Shown: positions 5,014-11,636 of the stretch, one piece after another | Layout: every line of letters starts with the position of its first letter | Numbering within the stretch: the first letter of the stretch is position 1 | IMG/VR virus record: IMGVR_UViG_3300028025_003418 | Location: 1 to 39,849 of that record | Strand: one strand, 5' to 3' | Length of the DNA stretch: 39,849 nt | Source of the DNA: a virus | Made by a program: the position numbers and the translations under genes | The notes under the pieces: generated by a model | Told to the model about the DNA's origin: nothing | Databases searched by the model: none | What the model saw: the letters and a program-made list of their open reading frames with translations, nothing else

Positions 5014-5041
5014 AAAGTATTACAATTGGTGGAACAGTCAA
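5014..5041 (-). promoter_or_regulatory. promoter TTGACT - 16 - TACTTT
   Basis: On the minus strand TTGACT (5041-5036) and TACTTT (5019-5014) are 16 bp apart, with TGTAA just before the -10. The promoter at 5385-5412 has the same -35, spacing and GTAATAC core. The gene at 4994 starts 19 bp downstream. Confidence 0.5.
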
Positions 5042-5047
5042 GACCTA

Positions 5048-5377
5048 TTATTCGTTTTCGTCATCTTTAATTTCAGATGCTAGGTACTCGCAGAGTTCCA
5101 TATTCTCATTGAGGTTATCTAGGATGGAGTCCTCAAGAGCCTTGAGGTCATCCTTAGTCAAGCCTTGGAAGTCATCCTGCTTGGTCACCTTGACAGGCAT
5201 CCAGTTCGTAATCTTAAGACGAACAAAGCGAGCGAACATATGAGGTGGGTCAAGGTACTCGCCAGAAGACTCGTCTTCCAGTTCGTACTTGGCGTAGCCG
5301 TTGATAATCATTTCCCTGCCGTTGACCTCGATTTCAAGGTTGTCGATAGGATAGGAGAGTTCTGGTTTGCTGGGCAT
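5048..5377 (-). CDS. hypothetical protein, 109 aa, paralogue of the 5432-5704 product
   Basis: This acidic protein shares with its upstream neighbour the pattern NLEIEVNGREMIINGYAKY near residues 13-31 (neighbour: NLNIRHDGIEFLVNGLAHY) and a C-terminal helix ALEDSILDNLN (neighbour: GLEDTILVTLN), so the two arose by duplication. A strand-rich N-terminal half and helical C-terminal half are likely. No known family was recognised. The start at 5377 lies 7 bp after a -10 box, so the mRNA may be leaderless. Confidence 0.65.
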   Translation of the reverse strand: MPSKPELSYPIDNLEIEVNGREMIINGYAKYELEDESSGEYLDPPHMFARFVRLKITNWMPVKVTKQDDFQGLTKDDLKALEDSILDNLNENMELCEYLASEIKDDENE

Positions 5378-5384
5378 AGAGAGT

Positions 5385-5412
5385 ACTGTATTACGATTTG
5401 GTTTAGAGTCAA
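5385..5412 (-). promoter_or_regulatory. promoter TTGACT - 16 - TACAGT
   Basis: On the minus strand TTGACT (5412-5407) and TACAGT (5390-5385) are separated by 16 bp ending in CGTAA. Only 7 bp separate the -10 from the start codon at 5377, so transcription would start at or within a few bases of the ATG. Confidence 0.55.
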
Positions 5413-5431
5413 GTCCTGTTTTAAAAGAAAG

Positions 5432-5704
5432 TTAGATTTTATTTCCGAGGATGCGGGTCAACTGGTGGTCTTGGTTCAGCGTGACTAGGATAGTATCCTC
5501 AAGCCCACGCAAGACCTCCTGCGACCTAACATACCCGCCAGCACCAAGGGCATCATAGCACTCAGCCTTTTCAAAGCCAGCCTGCTTGCCGTCCTCTTCA
5601 TAATCCTCAATCACATAGTGAGCGAGTCCGTTAACGAGGAACTCAATGCCATCGTGTCGGATGTTCAGATTTTTAAATCTGTATTCGTACATAGTGCCGT
5701 TCAT
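5432..5704 (-). CDS. hypothetical protein, 90 aa, paralogue of the 5048-5377 product
   Basis: This protein is homologous to its downstream neighbour in two blocks (residues about 13-31 and 65-76). It is acidic in the middle (IEDYEEDG). No recognised family. The start could be ATG 5704, or ATG 5692 (MYEYRFKNL): the latter fits better with the promoter-like TTGACA...TTTATG, whose -10 overlaps 5702-5707, and with the alignment to the paralogue. The longer form is listed. Confidence 0.6.
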   Translation of the reverse strand: MNGTMYEYRFKNLNIRHDGIEFLVNGLAHYVIEDYEEDGKQAGFEKAECYDALGAGGYVRSQEVLRGLEDTILVTLNQDHQLTRILGNKI

Positions 5705-5730
5705 AAAAGCGTAATGTGTTACTGTGTCAA
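5702..5730 (-). promoter_or_regulatory. promoter TTGACA - 17 - TTTATG overlapping the 5704 start
   Basis: On the minus strand TTGACA (5730-5725) and TTTATG (5707-5702) are 17 bp apart. The -10 overlaps the ATG at 5704, so if it is used, translation would start at the next ATG (5692), 9 bp beyond the -10. The same TTTATG -10 is seen at 39478-39483. Confidence 0.4.
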
Positions 5731-6195
5731 GTCTTTTTGTTCAGCAGGCGGGATATCAATAATCTCCCCCTTAATCATAGAGTTAATGTCCTCGTGGCTG
5801 ACCTTCAAGCGATGCTCTACAATGACTGTAGGGGCATCCTGTAGAGCCATAACCTTGTCCGTAAGGATAGCAAGCGTCAAGGCTAACTGACCTGCTGGAA
5901 TGTTTTCAATCTCCTCCATCAGCCGACTAGAGCCACGAGTAACAATCTGGGACAGCGTGAGGGCAGTCTCCCTCTTCCACTTGGCGAGTTCAACACCCTG
6001 CCCATCCTCAATACCCCTGCGGAGAGCCAGCACAGTGTGCTTGGTAACCCCAGCCTCAGCCACGATAGCGTTAGTGCCTGCTCCCTCCTTAATCATTCCC
6101 TCTACCTTAACCCGCTTAACCTTGTCAAGGTTCTTTCCAGTTGTACGCTCTGATGGGTTTGTGGGAAGGCGTTCCTTAGATGACTCGTATTCCAT
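5719..6195 (-). CDS. helix-turn-helix DNA-binding protein, 158 aa
   Basis: The start MEYESSKERL at 6195 was chosen because a -10-like TATACT lies 9 bp upstream; an earlier in-frame ATG at 6231 lies upstream of that box. Residues about 40-60 (AGTNAIVAEAGVTKHTVLALRR) form a helix-turn-helix. The C-terminal part (ALTLAILTDKVMALQD) resembles the helical region found after HTH domains in many phage DNA-binding proteins. It could be an early regulator or, less likely, a small terminase; its location in the early cluster next to a divergent promoter favours a regulator. Its 3' end overlaps the TTGACA of the following gene. Confidence 0.65.
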   Translation of the reverse strand: MEYESSKERLPTNPSERTTGKNLDKVKRVKVEGMIKEGAGTNAIVAEAGVTKHTVLALRRGIEDGQGVELAKWKRETALTLSQIVTRGSSRLMEEIENIPAGQLALTLAILTDKVMALQDAPTVIVEHRLKVSHEDINSMIKGEIIDIPPAEQKDLTQ

Positions 6196-6204
6196 TTGGC
6201 TTAA

Positions 6205-6241
6205 AGTATATCTGTTGACAAAGCATTGCAAGCACTAAAAG
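6205..6241. promoter_or_regulatory. divergent promoters of the HTH gene and the endonuclease VII-like gene
   Basis: Rightward, TTGACA (6215-6220) is followed after 15 bp by TAAAAG (6236-6241), 10 bp before ATG 6252. Leftward, TTGCAA (6231-6226) and TATACT (6210-6205) are 15 bp apart, 9 bp before ATG 6195. The two promoters overlap, so the HTH protein may control both directions. Confidence 0.45.
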
Positions 6242-6251
6242 TGAAGTAAGT

Positions 6252-6617
6252 ATGAGGATAAAGAATAAAGATATACCAGCCCTGCGTGACAAGATTATGC
6301 AGGAGCAGGAAAATCAGTGCTGGCTATGCAAGATAGACTTGCGTACTGTCGTACCTTGCCTAGACCACGACCACGAGACAGGGCGAATCCGTGGGGTGCT
6401 GTGCCAGAACTGCAATGGCATTGAAGGCAAGATAGCCAACCTCGCTCGTAGAGCCAAGCGTAATAGGACACGCTACGATTATATTGTGAGCATCCTAGGC
6501 TACTGGAATATGCACTCTGCTATCCAGCGTCCAGAGATTCATCCTACGCATAAAACTACAGATGAGAAGAGATTGAGACGGAATAAAAAAGCACGAGAAA
6601 AAAGAAAGAAGGGTTGA
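6252..6617 (+). CDS. endonuclease VII-like Holliday junction resolvase, 121 aa
   Basis: The protein has the zinc site of the recombination endonuclease VII family: CWLC at residues 23-26 and CQNC at 51-54, with the catalytic LDHDHETGRIRGVLC stretch (D38, H39, D40, H41) between them and N55 after. T4 gp49 of this family cleaves branched DNA before packaging; that function is inferred here. The last 40 residues are a very basic tail. The ATG at 6252 has no Shine-Dalgarno and lies 10 bp from a -10-like box. It is the first gene of the rightward replication and recombination operon. Confidence 0.85.
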   Translation: MRIKNKDIPALRDKIMQEQENQCWLCKIDLRTVVPCLDHDHETGRIRGVLCQNCNGIEGKIANLARRAKRNRTRYDYIVSILGYWNMHSAIQRPEIHPTHKTTDEKRLRRNKKAREKRKKG

Positions 6618-6644
6618 CACGATGTGATACACGGCACATATTAT
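6614..6644 (+). promoter_or_regulatory. TTGACA - 19 - TATTAT promoter candidate
   Basis: TTGACA (6614-6619) contains the stop codon of the resolvase gene. TATTAT (6639-6644) follows after 19 bp, which is longer than ideal, and lies 5 bp before ATG 6650. Both hexamers are close to consensus. Confidence 0.4.
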
Positions 6645-6649
6645 CCGTG

Positions 6650-7462
6650 ATGTCTAACGCACTAAACAACGGCTCAGACCCAGCGTTCCTCGCTGGGATT
6701 GCTGACGCTGACTACCGCAACGCAACAGGTCTGGCACAGAGTTCCCTCAAGGAGTTCCTGCACAGCCCTGCTCACTACCTCGCCAGCACCGAGAAAAAGA
6801 ACAAGCCTACTGAGGCTATGCTCTTTGGCACTGCCTTCCACGCTGAGATGCTACAGAGTGACCCCAGCAAGTTCTATGCTGTGAAAGAAAAGGTCGATGG
6901 TCGCACCAAGGAAGGCAAGGCGTACAATGAGAACTTTGCCATTGAGAACGCAGGTAAGGTTATCATTGACTCAGAAGAACTCGTGACGCTGAAGGCAATG
7001 AAGGCAAGCGTTATGGCTCATCCTCTTGCCTCTCGCCTGCATAATGCTCTGACGCATAAGGAGGTCGCTGTGTTCGGCACGGCTCGTCCTGCTAACGGAG
7101 AGGTTCGCTTGAAGGGAATGATTGATGGTTACTCCGCTACCGAGGGCTTTGCTTTGGACTACAAGTCCGCTGAGGATGCCTCGCCTGCTGGTGCAAGAAA
7201 GGCTATCTGGGACAGACGCTACGACATCCAAGAAGTGCAGTACCGCTGGCTCTTGGACAAGAACGCTAAGGTGTGCAATGAGTTCTATTTTATTTTTGTA
7301 GAAAAAGCACCGCCTTATGCCGTAGGCGTGTACACGCTTTCCGTGCATAGCCGAGACAAGACCTTTAGTTTCTGGGAGAATGCTGTCAATGACTTTGCTG
7401 GCTGTCAGACCACTGGTAAGTATCCTGCTTACTCCGACACCTCCGTTGAGGTGAACCTATGA
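6650..7462 (+). CDS. RecE-like exonuclease (PD-(D/E)XK fold), 270 aa
   Basis: The protein matches phage RecE/exodeoxyribonuclease VIII-like nucleases of the PD-(D/E)XK superfamily. The N-terminal region has ATGLAQSSLKEFLHSP and the FGTAFHAEML segment (H64). The core has GMIDG (D159) and ALDYKSAED (D170, K172), followed by the conserved YDIQEVQYRWLL helix (Q194). Such 5'-3' exonucleases make 3' single strands for an annealing protein, here the ERF-type protein at 9760. The start MSNALNNG was chosen over an in-frame TTG at 6614 because it follows a promoter-like TATTAT. It overlaps the initiator gene by ATGA. Confidence 0.85.
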   Translation: MSNALNNGSDPAFLAGIADADYRNATGLAQSSLKEFLHSPAHYLASTEKKNKPTEAMLFGTAFHAEMLQSDPSKFYAVKEKVDGRTKEGKAYNENFAIENAGKVIIDSEELVTLKAMKASVMAHPLASRLHNALTHKEVAVFGTARPANGEVRLKGMIDGYSATEGFALDYKSAEDASPAGARKAIWDRRYDIQEVQYRWLLDKNAKVCNEFYFIFVEKAPPYAVGVYTLSVHSRDKTFSFWENAVNDFAGCQTTGKYPAYSDTSVEVNL

Positions 7463-8160
7463 GCGAGCCTAAGTTCACAGGCGTGTGGATTCCTGCGGGA
7501 GTCTTCCAGACCACGACCATCAGCATCACCGCTAAGGTGGTGTATGGTGTCGTGGACAGCCTAGACAATGACGATGGGTGCTTTGCCTCTAACGCCTACC
7601 TATCCAAGCACCTTGGGCTAGGTGAGCGTCAGTTGCGTAACCTCCTCAAGGAATTGGAGGATGCTCGCCTCATCACTCGTGTCGAGCAGGATGGTCGCAG
7701 GATTATCCGCACTGTCGAGAAGGTCGCTCTGCAAAATGCCTTGACTAATGGGCAGGTGACTCGCTCTGAGGGTGGCAAAATTTTGCCTAGGGGGAGGAAA
7801 GAAATTGCCGTGGGGGGTGGCAAAAAATTGCCTACATATAATAAAGAAGATAATAAAGAGGATAAAGATACAAGGAACTCTGCTCCTTGGGTGACTCCTT
7901 TGCCTTTCAGTTCAGAGGAATTCAGCAAGGCTTGGCAGAGTTGGATTGACTACCGCAAGCAGATGAAGAAGCCTATCCTCCAAGCCACGATGGAGGCTCA
8001 GTGGAAGTCCTTTGCTCTCTGGGGTGAACAGAAGTCTATCATTGCTATTGAACTTTCTATCGCTCAAGGCTGGCAGGGCTTGTTTGAACCTGCTCGTTCA
8101 CAGGGTGGTAAAGGAAAAGCATCAAAGCCCTTGACATCTGAAGACCACTCGTCATTCTAA
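7459..8160 (+). CDS. winged-helix replication initiator (lambda O-like), 233 aa
   Basis: An N-terminal winged-helix domain (about residues 22-85, with YLSKHLGLGERQLRNLLKEL and a wing around EQDGRRII) is joined by a linker (about 100-140) to a C-terminal domain with FSKAWQSWIDYRKQMKKP and IAQGWQGLFEP, typical of phage replisome organisers. Such proteins bind origin iterons and recruit the helicase loader. The linker contains the repeat GGKILP...GGGKKLP, encoded by three DNA iterons followed by an AT-rich tract, so the gene probably carries the origin. Shine-Dalgarno GAGGTGA precedes ATG 7459. The DnaC-like loader gene follows after one small gene, as lambda P follows O. Confidence 0.85.
   Translation: MSEPKFTGVWIPAGVFQTTTISITAKVVYGVVDSLDNDDGCFASNAYLSKHLGLGERQLRNLLKELEDARLITRVEQDGRRIIRTVEKVALQNALTNGQVTRSEGGKILPRGRKEIAVGGGKKLPTYNKEDNKEDKDTRNSAPWVTPLPFSSEEFSKAWQSWIDYRKQMKKPILQATMEAQWKSFALWGEQKSIIAIELSIAQGWQGLFEPARSQGGKGKASKPLTSEDHSSF
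7774..7832 (+). repeat. three 14-bp origin-like iterons inside the initiator gene
   Basis: GGCAAAATTTTGCC (7774-7787, a perfect palindrome), GGAAAGAAATTGCC (7796-7809) and GGCAAAAAATTGCC (7819-7832) lie 22 and 23 bp apart, close to two helical turns. Two of them sit in GGGTGGC...TTGCCTA. A degenerate TGCAAAATGCC lies at 7730-7740, 44 bp upstream of the first. The gene around them encodes the initiator. Confidence 0.75.
7833..7875 (+). other. AT-rich tract next to the iterons, likely DNA unwinding element
   Basis: Directly after the third iteron comes about 40 bp made almost only of A, T and G with ATAATAAAGAAGATAATAAA at its core. In lambda an AT-rich, purine-strand-biased tract follows the four iterons inside gene O and melts first. 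The same order here supports a replication origin spanning 7774-7875. Confidence 0.65.
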
Positions 8161-8166
8161 TAAACG

Positions 8167-8346
8167 ATGAACACACCTATTCGATACGACTGGTACGAGG
8201 AAGATATGCGACCTGCTCCCCACGGATTGTGGGTTGAGTGGAATGACTATCTTGCTATCAAGTTAGAGAACGAACTCCTCAAGAGCCAAGTTGCCTACCT
8301 TGACAAGAAACTTGACGAGGAACTTGATAAGGGGGTGCAATCGTGA
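8167..8346 (+). CDS. small hypothetical protein, 59 aa
   Basis: The protein starts MNTPIRYDWYEE and contains GLWVEWNDYL near residues 20-29, then a coiled-coil helix, and ends DKGVQS. PxRY and GxWVExxDYL are also found in the N-terminal part of the protein at 11633, which also ends KGVQS, so the two are related. Its last codons GGGGGTGCAATCG form the Shine-Dalgarno sequence of the DnaC-like gene, and its TGA overlaps the GTG start (GTGA). Function unknown. Confidence 0.7.
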   Translation: MNTPIRYDWYEEDMRPAPHGLWVEWNDYLAIKLENELLKSQVAYLDKKLDEELDKGVQS

Positions 8347-9023
8347 GCGACATCGCCTGTCATTGCGGTAAGCGTGGTGCGTTGTTCGCCAAGGATGACC
8401 ACAGCCTTCTCCGTTATCATCTCTGCCGAGAACACCTAGACCCTGTGCGTGTGGCTAACGCAGGGCTAGTGGACTCACAGTTCCCTCCCTCTATGCCTGC
8501 CTTGTTCCGAGACACGGAGGTAGAACGCCTGCACCCTAACATTCAAAAGGCTTTGGACTGGAAGCCAGAGGGTGATGTCAGTGGGCTGTTGCTCCACGGC
8601 ACGACTGGCATTGGAAAGACACGAGCCATCTGGGAGATTATCCGCAGGCAGTGGGTTGAGTCCGCTAAGCGTGACCGCCAGTTGCCCTACCAGTTCCTTA
8701 CTATGCGTAAGATTGAGGGTATGATTGAAAAGGGCTTTGATGACCGCCAACACGCCAAGATGTTAGAGGGGCTGATTGAACTGCCGTTCCTTATCATTGA
8801 TGACTTTGGCAAGGAGCGTCTGACCCAGCGTATGGCTTCTGACCTGTTCGCCATCATTGACGAGCGTAGCACGGCTCGTAAGCCTACAATCATCTCCACC
8901 AATTATAACGGCACGACCCTGCTGGAACGCTTTGACTCTCGTGATGTAGAGACTGGCAAGGCTCTAATCCGCAGGCTCAAGGACTATTATGTGATGGCAG
9001 GTATGGGGGAAAAGAAAGTTTAA
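8343..9023 (+). CDS. DnaC-like helicase loader (AAA+ ATPase), 226 aa
   Basis: Residues 6-31 carry CHC near the start and C28xxH31, a possible zinc site. The AAA+ core has Walker A GTTGIGKT (86-93), Walker B FLIIDDFGKE (149-158) and sensor 1 TIISTNYN (182-189). This matches DnaC and IstB-type loaders, which load the host DnaB helicase at an origin; with the initiator next door it makes an O/P-like pair. The start is GTG 8343 with a strong Shine-Dalgarno GGGGGTG five bases upstream, overlapping the stop of the small gene before it. The N-terminal zinc-like region is consistent with phage versions of this family. Confidence 0.88.
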   Translation: MSDIACHCGKRGALFAKDDHSLLRYHLCREHLDPVRVANAGLVDSQFPPSMPALFRDTEVERLHPNIQKALDWKPEGDVSGLLLHGTTGIGKTRAIWEIIRRQWVESAKRDRQLPYQFLTMRKIEGMIEKGFDDRQHAKMLEGLIELPFLIIDDFGKERLTQRMASDLFAIIDERSTARKPTIISTNYNGTTLLERFDSRDVETGKALIRRLKDYYVMAGMGEKKV

Positions 9024-9076
9024 ATATTTCACTTTTCCGCTTGCATCGTAATACCATTTGCATTTCCTCTGACTCT

Positions 9077-9577
9077 ATGAAGCACCTATACGCACTTCTC
9101 GCTCTTTGTTCTTTTACTCACGCTAAGAACGAGCCTATCATCACGGAGAAGTTCTTGGACTCTGTCGCTATGATTGAGTCGAACTTCAATCCTAATGCTG
9201 TAGGTGACAAGGGCAAGGCTCTAGGGGCTTATCAGTTACATCAAGATGCTTGGATTGATGCCTGCAAGTGGATGGAGTATAATGACCGAGGTGCTTTTAC
9301 TGACAACTATTCTTGGCTGATTGGTAACATTACCGACCAATGGAAGACACGAGCAAAAGACCCTGTCATTTCACGCCAAGTTGCAAAGGCTTATTTCCTG
9401 CTCCTCTATTATCGCTTCCAAAAGCGTGGCATTAATCCTACCGAAATCCAACTCTATATGGCTTACAATATGGGATTTGGTGGTGCGGCTAAATACAACT
9501 TTGTGTACAATAACTACACCCTTCCAGACGCTCGTGCCTGCATCCTTAAGCGAGCCAACTTTATTCTCTCCAAATGA
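9077..9577 (+). CDS. secreted lysozyme-like transglycosylase, probable endolysin, 166 aa
   Basis: The start MKHLYALLALCSFTHA at 9077 begins with a clear signal peptide (cleavage after about residue 16). The mature part has the lytic transglycosylase pattern: catalytic E34 in MIESNFNPNAVG, GAYQ at 50-53 and YMAYNMGFGG at 127-136. It should cleave the glycan strands of peptidoglycan in the periplasm. A signal peptide would allow export by the Sec system without the holin. It is placed between the helicase loader and a ribbon-helix-helix gene, far from the holin and spanin genes. It could instead be exported early to assist entry or exclude other phages, but endolysin is the simpler reading. Confidence 0.8.
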   Translation: MKHLYALLALCSFTHAKNEPIITEKFLDSVAMIESNFNPNAVGDKGKALGAYQLHQDAWIDACKWMEYNDRGAFTDNYSWLIGNITDQWKTRAKDPVISRQVAKAYFLLLYYRFQKRGINPTEIQLYMAYNMGFGGAAKYNFVYNNYTLPDARACILKRANFILSK

Positions 9578-9756
9578 AAACCAAAACCAAGAAACTTTCT
9601 CGACACTCTGAATCAATGCTTACTGTTCGCCTGTCCAATAAACTCTTCTTGTCAATCACAAAACTTGCTAAATCTACTGCACTAACTCGTTCTGAATTAG
9701 TACGATTTATTTTGCAAAAACAAGTTGACAACAATCCTATGTCTTACAAACTCTGA
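9574..9756 (+). CDS. ribbon-helix-helix DNA-binding protein, 60 aa
   Basis: The pattern MLTVRLSNKLFLSITKLAKS followed by TRSELVRFILQKQV fits the ribbon-helix-helix (Arc/CopG) fold: an N-terminal strand that contacts DNA and two helices for dimerisation. Such proteins are usually transcription repressors, and this one may control the operon or the early genes. The ATG overlaps the stop of the transglycosylase gene (ATGA). The N-terminus is basic. Confidence 0.75.
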   Translation: MKTKTKKLSRHSESMLTVRLSNKLFLSITKLAKSTALTRSELVRFILQKQVDNNPMSYKL

Positions 9757-9759
9757 ACT

Positions 9760-10545
9760 ATGGATTACAACAAAATCTTTAACGACTTTTCTTCTATGAA
9801 CCAGAATACCCCCGAACAACAAACGGAACTCAACATCGCTTTGGTCAATGCTCTCTCCGAGACGCAGGACATCGTTGCTGACTCCAAGAATCCCTTCCAT
9901 AAAAATCAATATGCAAGCCTCGCAAAGCACCTTGAAGTCCTTAAGCCCATCTTTAAGAAGCACGGACTTGGCATCCTCCAGTTCCCCATCGGTAATGAAG
10001 GGGCTGTCGGAGTGCGTACCATTATCATCCACGCCTCTGGTGGAAGCGTTGAAGCGGACGCTCTCATTCCTGCTGACAAGGAAATGTCTGGTCAAGACGC
10101 TGGGTCTATCTATTCTTATATTCGCAGGTATTCTTTGGCTTCTGTGGCTGGCGTGGCTACTGAGGACTGCGATGCAGAAACTAATCGTGTGGCTAAGTCT
10201 GGCTCTAAGCCGAGTGCCTATGCTCCAACGCCTGTGGCTCGTCCTGCTACGCCTGTAGCCTCTAGCCCTGCCAAGCCTGCTCCTGCTGGCTTTGTGGCTG
10301 TCGCTCCTTTCGGTGACCGCAAGGGTACTCCTCTCAGCGAACTCCCTCTCACTGAGGCTGACCGCACTGTGAAGTTCGGTGACTTGAACTACTTTGCCAA
10401 TCGCTGGACTCCCAAGCCGTTTGGTGACAGCACCACTATCTCCGCTAAGGACACGAACACCAAGAACGAGGCTGTCCGTCTCTGGAATGAATCCCAGAAC
10501 GCTCCTGCCTCTCCTGCCGAAACCTCTGACGAAGTCCCCTTCTAA
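9760..10545 (+). CDS. ERF-type single-strand annealing protein, 261 aa
   Basis: Residues about 25-140 match the ERF superfamily of phage single-strand annealing proteins, including DIVADSKNPFHKNQYASL, a VRTIIIHASGG strand pair and SGQDAGSIYSYIRRYSLA. The family pairs complementary single strands and works with a 5'-3' exonuclease, here the RecE-like gene. A Pro/Ala-rich linker (about 160-200) leads to a second small domain, and the protein ends DEVPF, much like the acidic DDDIPF tip of bacterial SSB proteins. The start ATG 9760 follows directly after the ribbon-helix-helix gene. Confidence 0.85.
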   Translation: MDYNKIFNDFSSMNQNTPEQQTELNIALVNALSETQDIVADSKNPFHKNQYASLAKHLEVLKPIFKKHGLGILQFPIGNEGAVGVRTIIIHASGGSVEADALIPADKEMSGQDAGSIYSYIRRYSLASVAGVATEDCDAETNRVAKSGSKPSAYAPTPVARPATPVASSPAKPAPAGFVAVAPFGDRKGTPLSELPLTEADRTVKFGDLNYFANRWTPKPFGDSTTISAKDTNTKNEAVRLWNESQNAPASPAETSDEVPF

Positions 10546-10563
10546 CCCTAACCTATAAATACT

Positions 10564-10758
10564 ATGAACCTAATCGCAAAGCCCTATCCTAATACGAACT
10601 ACATCGTTCTCAGCGATGGTCGTGTTGCTCGTATTCTGAAGCCCACCAAGATTCACAACCAGACCTACATCAATCTTATCATCAATAAGAAGATGAAGCG
10701 TGTGAACACTGTTGAGTTGCAGAAGATGTTCCCCTCCGCTGATGGAGTCCAGTCCTAA
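10564..10758 (+). CDS. hypothetical protein, 64 aa
   Basis: A small basic protein with the sequence NYIVLSDGRVARILKP at residues 12-27, resembling the short repeat modules (NUMOD/HNH-associated type) in some phage endonucleases, but no catalytic residues are present. It ends DGVQS, like two other small proteins of this operon. ATG 10564 is preceded by CTATAAATACT with no Shine-Dalgarno. Function unknown. Confidence 0.65.
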   Translation: MNLIAKPYPNTNYIVLSDGRVARILKPTKIHNQTYINLIINKKMKRVNTVELQKMFPSADGVQS

Positions 10759-10837
10759 ATCAAAAGGACTTACCTACCTACGCTACAAAGTATCGTTGTC
10801 AAAGCGTAGACCTAACGCCAACTGCATTACATTAACT

Positions 10838-11122
10838 ATGGAACAAGCAAAAGAAATCGTGGAGCAGACCAAGGGGTTCACGCCTCGTGAGTCTGGCTAT
10901 GACCCTAAGCGGAACTCTGAACGAGCCGCATCGCTTATCCTTGGTATGGATGCTAAGGAATTGTGTGAGCGTCTCAACCACCCTAGCCCTTCCAAGTTGC
11001 TCAACGACTTGGCTGAGGCTAGGAACAGGCTCGCTGTACTTCAGCGTGTAGGTGACCGACTGGCACTTCAGTCCAACAATACAGGCACTGTATCCGACTG
11101 GGCTAACGCTCGTAAACTCTGA
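10838..11122 (+). CDS. hypothetical protein, 94 aa
   Basis: The start MEQAKEIVEQTKG at 10838 was chosen over earlier in-frame ATGs because the upstream residues are out of character and overlap the preceding gene. The protein is helical with ERAASLILGMDAKELCERL and a long C-terminal helix (LNDLAEARNRLAVLQRVGDRL is its core, partly quoted here by position 55-75). No known family was recognised. Its TGA overlaps the ATG of the next gene by one base. Confidence 0.6.
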   Translation: MEQAKEIVEQTKGFTPRESGYDPKRNSERAASLILGMDAKELCERLNHPSPSKLLNDLAEARNRLAVLQRVGDRLALQSNNTGTVSDWANARKL

Positions 11123-11352
11123 TGAAGACCGCTACTATTCAAGACAGTAGAACCATTTGGAAGAACTTAAAGAAGTGTCGTGGTGAAGCCTTTGTGTTCA
11201 AACTAGACCCTCCTTTCCAAGGACACGAGTATGTGCTTGAGTCCGCTATTCCTAATGAAGTGAAGTACTTTCAGTGCGACAAGTACGGAAAGATAAAGGA
11301 CTACACTGACCTGCCTTTAGATTTTGATGTAGAAGGATACCATATCGTATGA
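11122..11352 (+). CDS. hypothetical protein, 76 aa
   Basis: A small alpha/beta-looking protein (MKTATIQDSRTIWKN), rich in aromatic residues with a single Cys pair at about residues 19 and 52. No domain was recognised. It starts with the overlap TGATG and ends with ATGA overlapping the HTH gene at 11349, so it is translated together with its neighbours. Confidence 0.6.
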   Translation: MKTATIQDSRTIWKNLKKCRGEAFVFKLDPPFQGHEYVLESAIPNEVKYFQCDKYGKIKDYTDLPLDFDVEGYHIV

Positions 11353-11636
11353 CCCTCAAGGACGCATATCGTCTAGCCCTCGCAAGAGGACTGACCGCTA
11401 AACAGGCTGGAGCAGAGTTCGGATTGGACTATCAATCAATCTCCAAGATGAAGTCTAGGCTTGGACTCCCTAGCCTAATCAGCGAGTACGACTACGCTGA
11501 GCGTAAGGCTTTTGAATCGTTCAGCGACAGTGAATTGAAATCCTATCTAAGAGTTCTAATGGACAAAGGATTCAATCTGCGAGAGAACAAGGAATGGCAG
11601 TTCGCTAACTACGAAAAGGAAAGACGAGGACTATGA
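11349..11636 (+). CDS. helix-turn-helix protein, 95 aa
   Basis: Residues about 8-38 form a helix-turn-helix (ARGLTAKQAGAEFGLDYQSI and the following recognition helix SKMKSRLGLP). The C-terminal half is helical and charged. The domain is similar to the N-terminal HTH of the 105-residue protein at 12391. A role as a small regulator or as a DNA-binding module in recombination is possible. It overlaps both neighbours by four bases. Confidence 0.65.
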   Translation: MTLKDAYRLALARGLTAKQAGAEFGLDYQSISKMKSRLGLPSLISEYDYAERKAFESFSDSELKSYLRVLMDKGFNLRENKEWQFANYEKERRGL

